A DNA stretch of 64,000 bases from Setomelanomma holmii. Its lineage: Eukaryota > Ascomycota > Dothideomycetes > Pleosporales > Phaeosphaeriaceae. The DNA is taken from assembly GCA_010015745.1 (NCBI GenBank), contig ML978162.1, positions 124,001-188,000 on the forward strand. Reading direction: 5' to 3'. The translations under genes and the position numbers were made by a program. Positions 56,035 to 64,000 of the stretch are shown here, in pieces. Within the stretch, counting starts at the first letter, position 1; the number at the start of each line of letters is the position of its first letter. A model generated the notes under the pieces. That model saw only the letters and a list, made by a program, of their open reading frames with translations, ran no database searches and was not told the origin of the DNA.

Positions 56035-57373
56035 ATGACCGACAAATCTTCACCTATATTTGGCCATCGTTGGGCGACTGTCACGGCTGATGATCGCAGC
56101 GGCATACTTTACATTGTCACTTTTTTGAGCTTCACATATTCTAGCATAACCTTCATCACCCGCTGCTTCATCAAGTGGCGCGTGTTTGGAGCTGACGATG
56201 CTGCTGCACTGGTCGCTCAAGTTTGTCACTCTCTTATCTTAGGCCTGCCCGTACTGACTTGAACAGATTGCGAGTCTCGTACAATTCTCTCTTCTGCTCT
56301 TATCTTTGTCAGCTGGTCTTGCGAAGAACTTCGAGCTGCTAAGTAAGGATGAATACGCACGGATGGCCTCGGTGAGTAGTTTGATGACCAACGTGTAAAC
56401 ATAGCTGACGCTCAGGAAGCTGCAATTCGGCAACCAGATAGCTCTCTACATTGCCCTTGGCCTTTCGAAGGCCGCGACGATCCTTCTGATCCAACGATTG
56501 TTCACCAACGACATGCGAAAGGCATGGGTGGTATGTAACGTAGTCATCGGGACTGTCCTCGTCTGGACTGTGCTTGCAGCACTGCTGGTGTCAAGCGGGT
56601 GCTCGCCAGAGAGTCTGGCGCCTCAACAGCCCTCACAAACCTGCCCTTCCATTGTCGTCAGGTATACACTCGTCGTCGTAAGTGACGCAGTCACCGACAT
56701 AATGCTGGTCGTGGTACCCTCATACCTGTGCTGGCAACTACAAATGAGCTTGACACTCAAGCTGCAAGTCGCGGCTGTTTTTGCCTTCCGGCTGCCACTC
56801 ATAGCTCTAGCTGGCCTCTTCCTGAAGACATGGGAGCGGTCACTCACGGTGGACAATCCTGGCACCCACCGAACGCCAGCCATCATATACCAGCAAGCTC
56901 AACTATGCGTGTCTCTGATTGCAGCCACCATCCCATGTCTCAAGAGTTTCATAAAGAGCTTCGACACGGGCAGCGGTGTCAAAGCGGCTTTTGGATCTTC
57001 CTACGAATATAGCTCGACAGACCGAGCTGGCAGCCATGCCCGACGCGAAGGCGAGAGCTACCAGCTGTCATCTCTGACCAAAAGCAAAGACGACACGTCG
57101 CGAAGCACGACTCGCGCTCGATTGAAGGCGGAAGACGGCGAGATACGGCTCGACCCCCGCCCCTTCACGAGCGCACGAGCAGACCCGGTCCTGAAGCGGA
57201 AGAGGAGTCTAAGAGGCTCACTGGTACCACACGATACGCAAGAGGAAGATAGACAAAGCCAAGGCAGCGGCACAGAGTTGTTCATTAGGAAAGAAATGGA
57301 GTGGGAGGTAACCAGCGACGAGCGCAGAGGCACCGACTTCCGACATCCTGGGCAGCTCCACCTCCCCAAATGA
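56035..57373 (+). CDS. Fungal-rhodopsin-domain integral membrane protein
   Basis: Three exons: 56035-56220, 56267-56371 and 56405-57373; 419 residues in frame. The second intron is only 33 bases (GTGAGT...CATAG), short for this window. The N-terminal ~280 residues are membrane-spanning: SGILYIVTFLSFTYSSITFI, ASLVQFSLLLLSLSAG, IALYIALGLSKAATILLIQR, VCNVVIGTVLVWTVLAAL, TLVVVSDAVTDIMLVVVPSY and LKLQVAAVFAFRLPLIALAG. The order and the SDAVTDIMLVVVP block fit the fungal rhodopsin-like domain (PF20684) found in PTH11-related proteins; no CFEM cysteine domain is present. The C-terminal ~140 residues form a charged, disordered cytosolic tail. Ligand and role unknown; family members include candidate surface sensors. 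Confidence 0.82.
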
Positions 57374-57802
57374 CAAGCAAATCTGGAAGCCCAAGGCTGG
57401 TCGTGACGCTGTGATGGCTTGGGATAAGTCATTTGGGAAGTTGCTAGACGTTGAAGCAGTAAGCTAGCAGCAGATATGATCCATACCACGATTGAATTAG
57501 GCAAAGTCAAATAGATAGCGACGATGAATCTCGTCCCCTTGCATGCTATTGCCCGCACCCAAGATTGTTGACCTGAGTGTCCTGCGGTGGTGCTGTCTTG
57601 GCATTGAAGCAATTAGAGCGCGAGGCGTGATCGCGCGTTCGCGTTCTATGACGTCCTCATGTGTTAGCGCGTCTCCCTTGTCTCTCCGCCATCGAGTGCA
57701 TCGCCCGCCACCGACGTGCCCCTGGCGCTAGCATCGACTATACCAGACCATTGGAAGTCCCTAGATCTAAGATCTTGCATTTTATTGTACTTGACACGCG
57801 AC
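57374..57802. other. Short intergenic region
   Basis: Between the membrane protein and the SNF2 helicase, both plus strand. Promoter of the helicase; nothing else seen. Confidence 0.5.
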
Positions 57803-60641
57803 ATGACTTCCTCGTCCATTGTCAGCGCGACGTCTTCTCCACAAAAGTCTACGCCCGCGTCTTCGCCACCACCTACCGACATGGACGACGAGATCAAGGC
57901 GGAGGGCGTGTTGGTTGCGATGCAGGCGGAGGAAGAGCGCATGCGCGCGCAACGCGATAAGAATGACGCGAAACGCGAAGCACAACTGGAGAAGGAGAGG
58001 CAGGAGGATCTCAAGAGTGGCAAAGACATCTTGGACAAGAAGTTCCAGCAATTGGAATTCCTGATGAACAAGAGCAAGGTTAGTAATTTGAGACTTGGAG
58101 GCGACGCACGCCTGATGTGCACCTGGCACCTTGTTCGTTGCGCGTGAGGCTTTGCTGACAAACGCGGTGTAGCTGTACGCGACAGTCATGCTTGCACAGA
58201 TGCAACGGCAAGAGGACGAAGAGAAGGCGCAAGACGAGAAGACCAAAGGCCAAGCGTCAAAACGCGAGAAGAACGCCGACAAAGCCGCAGCTGAGTCTCA
58301 GCGACGAGCGACACGCGCATCCGCCACGAACGACGCCTATTTCTCCCACCCAAGTACAGACGAAACCACATCCAAGAAGAAGGGCCGCGGTAGGCCGAGG
58401 AAACAAGACTCCAAGATATCCAGCTACTTCAACAAAGAAGACCTGGAGAAGAAGACGGACAAACAGAGGGTGGCAGACGCGCTGAAGGAAGCCGCAGATG
58501 AAGACGACAAGGTGAAGACCAGTGACATGGGCAATCAGGACCTCAGATCCGCGCGACAGCCAAAACTCGTCACAGGCGGCACCATGCGATCATATCAACT
58601 GGAAGGGCTGGAGTGGATGCTGTCTCTTTATGAAAATGGTATCAATGGAATCTTGGCAGACGAGATGGGATTGGGAAAGACGATCCAGACCATCGCCATG
58701 CTCGCACATTTGTGGGAAAACAAGTCGTATGGCCCATTCCTGATTGCGGCGCCTCTCAGCACAACCAGCAATTGGGTCGCCGAATTCGAGAAGTGGACAC
58801 CAAGCATACCAGTAATGCTTTACCATGGTGACAAGAAGGAACGCGAACGCCTACGCAAAACCAGGCTTAGAAATCCTGGCACCGATCAATTTCCGATCAT
58901 GGTCACGAGTTACGAGGTTTGCATGAACGATCGAAAGTACTTGACCAGCTTTGGTTGGCAGTTCATTATCATCGACGAGGGCCATCGCATCAAGAATCTG
59001 GATTGCCGTTTGATCCGCGAGCTTCAGCAATTTCAATCGGCAAACCGTTTGCTCATCACTGGCACACCCCTACAGAACAACTTGACGGAGCTGTGGTCAT
59101 TGCTTCACTTTCTCCTCCCAACAGTATTCGACAAGCTTTCGACATTCGAGAGTTGGTTTGATTTCTCAGGCCTGAAGGATAAGAACAGCTACGAGCAGCT
59201 ACTCTCGGAGGAGCGGCAACAATATCTAGTAAAATCGCTACACGCGGTGCTCAAGCCGTTCTTGCTACGGCGTGTGAAGACCGACGTGGAAAGTCTAATG
59301 CCCAAGAAGCGCGAGTATGTCCTCTACGCGCCACTGACCGCAATGCAACGCGAGCTCTACCAGGCTATCCTTGATGGCACCAGCAGGTCTTACCTCGAAG
59401 ACAAGGCTGTCGAACGTTTGAGTGTTGGACTGCAAAGCGGTGCAGCAACACCGCTCAGTATCCGCAGCAAGAATGGTAGCCGCAAACGCAAAGCTCTGAG
59501 TGGAATTAGCACACCCAATAAGAGCGCGAAGACATCACGTGCAGGGACACCTGCATCAGTAATATCGAATCGGAGCCTTGGCCGAGCGAAGAGAAACTAT
59601 GAGGAAGTCAGCGACTCGGAGTACTTTGCAAATCTCGATAAACAAGAAAGCTCAGCAGAAGAGCAGGAAGAAGACCTCGACTCTGAGGCGGAGGAAGAGA
59701 GAATACGTGCGGCCACTTTCGAAATTGCTAAGCGACAACTCATGCAGAAGAAACTGGGCAATCCGATCATGCAGCTTCGTTTGTGCTGCAACTCGCCTTA
59801 CAATTTCTTCAATCCATTCCTCAAGGCCGATACCGACGGAAAGGAAACGTTTGCCTCCGAGACTGAACCCGATGAGACTCTAGTATCGACATCTGGAAAG
59901 ATGCTGTTGCTGGACTCGCTTCTGCCAGAGCTCATAAGGCGCGGACACAAGGTCCTCATCTTCTCCCAATTTACCACCACGCTGGACCTACTTGGTCATT
60001 ACCTAGATCTGCGGTCATGGCCGTATGCGCGCATTGACGGCTCAGTCGCACAAACAGACCGACAAGATCAAATCCTAGCTTTCAACAAGACAAAGTCAAA
60101 AGATGCAAAGGATATTTTCATCCTCTCTACAAGAGCGGGCGGGCAAGGTATCAATCTTGCCGCTGCGGACACCGTCATCTTGTTCGACAGCGATTGGAAC
60201 CCACAACAAGATCTCCAAGCCATGGATCGTGCCCATCGTATCGGCCAAACACGTAACGTCATCGTCTACCGCTTCGCAACTCGCAACACTGTCGAGCAAA
60301 AGCTTTTAGAATCCGCGGAAGCAAAGCGTCGTCTCGAGAAGCTGGTCATTCGTAAAGGTGGCGTGCGCAATGATCGGGGCAAGATGCGTGGTAATGAGAA
60401 GGAGCAGGAAGTCGAGGAGCTGCAGAAACTGCTGAGACGAAGTGATGGCGAGCGGTTCGATATCGAGGGTACGGAAGCAGGGAAGTTGCTTGGTGAAGAG
60501 GAGTTGGAGATCCTGCTGGACAGGAGCGATGAGGCGTATGAGCGGGCGGAGAAGGGGTTGGATGTTGGTGGTGAGGGGTCGATGTTCCAGGCTGTGGGAA
60601 AGAGAGAGGAGGGTGCGCTCATGGACGGGTTGAGAGCTTGA
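57803..60641 (+). CDS. SNF2-family chromatin remodeller (LSH/DDM1/Irc5 type)
   Basis: Two exons, 57803-58078 and 58173-60641 (donor GTTAGT, acceptor TGTAG); 914 residues. The start ATG 57803 gives MTSSSIVSATSSPQKSTPAS. A charged coiled-coil region covers about residues 35-125. An AT-hook-like stretch (KKKGRGRPRK) is at 160-169. The ATPase domain shows LEGLEWMLSLYENGINGILA, DEMGLGKT (motif I, ~254-261), DEGHRIKN (motif II, ~361), ITGTPLQNNLTELWSLLHFL and, in the second lobe, KVLIFSQFTTTLDLLGHYLD, LSTRAGGQGINLAAADTVIL and MDRAHRIGQ (motif VI). A long basic/acidic insertion separates the lobes. The DEGHRIKN box and layout match the LSH/HELLS, DDM1, yeast Irc5 and Neurospora MUS-30 group, linked to heterochromatin and DNA repair. 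Intact. Confidence 0.93.
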
Positions 60642-62209
60642 GGCTGAGCGTTTATAATCTTGCACACAGCATCGAACACCATCACTACACAGACCTCCAT
60701 ACCGCTCGGTGACTCTTCTTATGTCAATGCCTGGATGTTACATAAATGCCTGGCCTGCATGACTTTTCCTGCTAGCGCTTCCTTAGCGCTTCGCGGTCGC
60801 GTCGCGACTTCTCAAATAGCTGCCAGACCGTAAGTTTCGTTCGAACCCATCAAAGCACACACACTACCATCCAACATCCCCCGTGGCTATTCGCGATCCA
60901 CCTCCTCATTTAGATTCAGCGACTGGCCCTATCTACGCGACACATGCATAATGGTTCCTCCTTCAACGACACGCTATATTGCAATGGACATGCACAAGAC
61001 GCTTCAGAAGATATACAGAGTCGCTTGTGCAATTACAGTGAACCCGAGGCCCTTGTCGGCATGAAATATATTCACATTCAGTGGCTGCTCTTTTTGAGAT
61101 TTCCGATGACAAACCATTCGTACCTACTGCGGATCAATAGACGGGGACCTGCGTTGCCATTGAAGGAACAAAAAGGGCTGCTTTGCAAATGCTGTTGCCT
61201 GAGACATATCGACCTTTTCGGCCTCTCTTGCGGGCCTCAGCTTCACTCACATGACGAGCATCAGGAAGAGCCCGATAAGCGTGACAATGACTTCCTGCAT
61301 CGAGCATTTGCTCGTGACGGCAGTCCTTAATGAGCTCGAATGCAGCCTTGCAGCAAGCATGAACAGCCATTAGAGCCAAACTAGTTGCCTCACCGCGAGT
61401 CAAACCGGATTTACTCCCTTCCAAATGGTAGCGTTGCAAGGATCTCCCGAACAAATCGAGACTATCTCCACTGGGGTGTGCGATAGCTGCGTGCGTGCCT
61501 TACAGGTCCTGAGTCTGGAGGACGTATATTCAACCCTGACAGCCTGGCTCTCCGACAACCGAATCTAGGTATATAGGAGACTCTTTCCGGAAGATACGAT
61601 ATTCATATTGCGGACAACGTGGTTTTGAATGGTGCCGAGATGGATGGATGGCCCCACCTAACCTCCAGCATGCGGAGAAGGGACACGAGGACAACCTGGA
61701 TGGCTTGTAACTATCAAAGATGGATCTCCGCTCTAACTTCTGGTAAGCTCTGTTTTGTACTCCGCCTTATCGTGAGTGAATTTCCACATCCTCTTGTGCA
61801 GATCTCGTTTGTTTCTCTCATGAGTATCTCCACATTCGCAATCTCCATCGGAGGCCCCACAGGAGTACTGATTCTGTCAATTCCATATTAGCAATAATGT
61901 ATACTCGCGTTATAGCTCCGCGCAGCCATCAAACATGGAGTTCTTGCCTACTATACTGGCTTGGAGGTCGACCTTTCATTGGCCAATGTTTCGACTCCAA
62001 GGTCATACGCAGCGTGCGTCACCAAATCCAGGCTTGGCCATGACCTCGGATGGCTATCTCTGATATTATTCTTCGTGGGCCGCAGCAGATCGCGCGCGTG
62101 GCTTTGAGTCCTTCCCCGGTTAAGCGTGGGCGTCGATCGATTTAAAGTCGACGCTCGTCCTCCCATCTTTATTTCTTTAGTTGCATCGCCACTGAGGACA
62201 CACGCAACC
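60642..62209. other. Intergenic, no supported gene
   Basis: About 1.6 kb. Frames at 60944-61330 and 61619-61891 (plus) and 61134-61454 and 61951-62415 (minus) show no motif. It includes the presumed promoter of the CBM18 gene. Confidence 0.5.
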
Positions 62210-63241
62210 ATGAGGTAGGACTTGTCCGCTTTCGCAGGAGCATTGTGCTTTTCAGGGGCCTCCACGTCTCTCGATTCAGTGTTGGAGGTCAAGTACAACT
62301 CAAATACTGCTGCGGATCCGTTCTTGCGCGAAACAGCGCGGTCGCAATTCGAAGTACGGAATTCGACAATGCCAAATCTGATTTCCCGATTTTCTACCAC
62401 TTCGACACTCGTCAAGCTGTAGGACGCTGTGGAGCCGACTTTGGGAACACTAGATGTGGTGGCAACCAGTGTTGCTCATGGTACAACTACTGCGGAACAG
62501 ATCCCGACTATGTTTAATCGGTCGATGCAGAGAAGATGCATTTGCTGACTTTCTGAGACACTGTGGCCTCATTGTAGGATGTCAGCCTGATTATGGAAGA
62601 TGTGGAGATGCAGCGCCGGAGCCTACGCCAACGCCCATGCCGACACCTTCATCAACCCCAACTTCTACGCCCACTCCCACTCCGTCCTCTTCACCACGAC
62701 CAAGCTCTTTTCTCGTGCCAGTTTCAAGCTCGGTAAATCCTTCGAGGTCCTCAGTACTACCGCCACTTCCCTCCGGGGCATTGATCGTCTCTCCGAACGG
62801 TCAATGCGGCACGTGACCACCTGTGGAGGGTCAAGATTTGGCAATTGCTGCTCTGAATGGTACTTCTGCGACTCGGGATCTCAATATTGTGGCACAGGAT
62901 GTCGGTCGGCATTCGGAACTTGTGATGGAGTTGCTCCACCAGTGTCTTCCTCAACGGTACAACTTGCAAGCTCGTCGTCTGTTCGTCCTCCGTCATCGAG
63001 CTCATCATCGCGCACATCAACACCCACGCCTACTCCTACACCAACGCCCACGCCCACGCCTACTCCGACGCCAAGTCTTTCGCCATCTCCCAGCGTGCCG
63101 AGCAATGTCAGCAGAAACGATCGGTGTGGCGCGGATCAGCGCGGGTATACGTGCCGAGGCTCCACATACGGACGATGCTGCTCGGATTATGGCTGGTGCG
63201 GAAGTAGTGATGACTATTGCAGAATAAGTCATGGATGTTAG
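62210..63241 (+). pseudogene. Damaged multi-module CBM18 chitin-binding protein
   Basis: Three hevein-type (CBM18) modules can be seen: GRCGADFGNTRCGGNQCCSW near 62430-62490, CGGSRFGNCCSEWYFCDSGS near 62820-62880 and DRCGADQRGYTCRGSTYGRC near 63125-63175. They are joined by Ser/Thr/Pro-rich linkers. Such proteins are secreted and bind chitin, and in some fungi shield the cell wall from host chitinases. Problems: ATG 62210 is followed by TAG unless a GTAGGA...GCAG intron is removed; the first module runs into a stop at 62516 just where its last cysteines should be; and the frame stops at a TGA (62814-62816) inside the second module and must shift by one to continue. The third module ends in frame at 63241. 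A clear signal peptide was not seen. Either a pseudogene or a gene whose introns I could not resolve. Confidence 0.6.
63025..63075 (+). repeat. Thr-Pro coding microsatellite
   Basis: Repeats of CCNACN six-base units encode a TPTPTPTPTPTP linker between the second and third chitin-binding modules. A shorter, related Thr-Pro linker occurs near 62615-62690. Confidence 0.8.
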
Positions 63242-63436
63242 CCGAATTATGGGACTTGTGGATGAGCTTCCCAGATGTTTATTGGAAAGGATTCGTAAGA
63301 GAGCAAGGCAGTCGAGATCCAGTCTGCACTGTAAATACGTCGATGTGCATCTACCAATCATCTAGATTATGGTCATGAGCTATTCATTCGTCATTCACTT
63401 ACTTAAGAACCATGGCAAAACCCTCAGTCTCTTCGC

Positions 63437-64000
63437 CTACGAACTTCCCTTCTCGCCCTCAATGAAATTCCGAATCGTTTGCTCCAACCCAACATCCTCC
63501 GAGAACCCAAGCTCTTTCGCCCTACTCGTATCATACCCAGCCGGCCAGCTCAGTACGATCCTCTGAATAGTCTCATCTCTCTTCTCCTTGACTAACGCCC
63601 TCGTCTCCTTCCCTGCAACCTTCTCCAACGCCTCCAAAATTTCCCCACTCGTCGCCGTATATCCCGGCAATAACACTTGCCTGAAATGGCCAAACTTCTC
63701 CGCCGGTGCCTTGATCGCATGCACCAGATTCGCAGCCAGTGCGCGTGGACTAGTCAACCATATCCCGATGCTAGGATCCACAGGAAGTTCGCTCTCCTTA
63801 CCATTCACCGGCTCTCTTACGATTCCCGAAACAAACGAACTGGCAGCTGCCGTCGGCGCGCCAGCGCGCACAAACACAGTCGGCAACCGCACAATGCGCC
63901 CATCAATCAAGCCTCGCCGCGAATAATCATTGACGAGAAATTCAATCATGAGTTTCTGCGTGCCGTAGCTAGATTCCGGCATCGGAACGATATCCGTCTC
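63437..64000 (-). CDS. NAD-dependent epimerase/dehydrogenase (DenD-like), partial
   Basis: C-terminal part of a gene that enters from the right edge; the frame is open to base 64000, and the internal ATG at 63982 is not the true start. Visible: SSYGTQKLMIEFLVNDYSRR, which contains the YxxxK catalytic pair (YGTQK) of extended short-chain dehydrogenases, then DGRIVRLPTVFVRAGAPTAA, SSFVSGIVREPVNGKESELP and WLTSPRALAANLVHAIKAP. The order matches D-erythronate dehydrogenase (DenD) and its relatives, which oxidise four-carbon sugar acids with NAD. The N-terminal Rossmann glycine motif lies outside the window. The end RNFIEGEKGSS is intact. Substrate is inferred from resemblance only. Confidence 0.8.
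   Translation of the reverse strand, partial: ETDIVPMPESSYGTQKLMIEFLVNDYSRRGLIDGRIVRLPTVFVRAGAPTAAASSFVSGIVREPVNGKESELPVDPSIGIWLTSPRALAANLVHAIKAPAEKFGHFRQVLLPGYTATSGEILEALEKVAGKETRALVKEKRDETIQRIVLSWPAGYDTSRAKELGFSEDVGLEQTIRNFIEGEKGSS

Noticed and set aside
1..64000. Transposons, CRISPR arrays, rRNA genes
   Set aside because: No terminal repeats with transposase or reverse-transcriptase motifs, no spaced repeats, and no rRNA-like sequence seen on either strand.

Overview
The window looks like nuclear DNA of a filamentous ascomycete (Pezizomycotina, most likely a Dothideomycete). Coding regions are interrupted by short introns of about 45-120 bases with GTAAGT/GTATGT-type donors, CTAAC-type branch sites and CAG/TAG acceptors. 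The gene set is also fungal: AspB/Cdc3-type septin, Exo70, Pom33, a fungal-rhodopsin-domain membrane protein and an Irc5/MUS-30-type helicase. Nothing bacterial, no CRISPR array, and no confident tRNA, rRNA or transposon was seen. Genus and species cannot be told from the sequence alone.

Layout. 0.6-4.75 kb (+) holds a decayed three-gene cluster: a fungal transcription factor, an enoyl-CoA hydratase and an acyl-CoA ligase, all broken by frameshifts or stops. 5.86-29.1 kb is a long run of minus-strand genes. It contains three diverged paralogues of an unrecognised family (one broken, one doubtful, one intact), an AT-hook protein, two large low-complexity proteins, a ketopantoate-reductase-like enzyme, a YIPF1/2-type Golgi protein and a cPLA2/patatin-like lipase. 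30-47.9 kb is mostly plus strand: a broken large GTPase, then intact exo70, septin, Pom33, a cyclin-like protein and glycogen phosphorylase. 48.2-64 kb is mixed: a STYX-like phosphatase-fold protein, two convergent GNAT acetyltransferases, an amino acid/choline permease, a fungal-rhodopsin membrane protein, an SNF2 helicase, a damaged CBM18 chitin-binding protein, and a partial NAD-dependent epimerase/dehydrogenase cut by the right edge.

How it works together. The intact genes are mostly conserved housekeeping functions (exocytosis, septation, nuclear pore/ER membrane, glycogen breakdown, chromatin remodelling) that happen to be neighbours, not a pathway. The accessory part (0-22 kb, 30-33 kb, 62-63 kb) carries nearly all the damage: about ten frameshifts and seven in-frame stops, six of the stops TAG. 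The most distinctive feature is the three-copy unknown family at 5.9-7.9, 9.6-10.8 and 19.9-22.0 kb, whose intact member has a predicted coiled coil and a conserved RCV-containing C-terminal region. Exon boundaries given here were worked out by eye, but the sums of exon lengths stay in frame for every gene described as intact.
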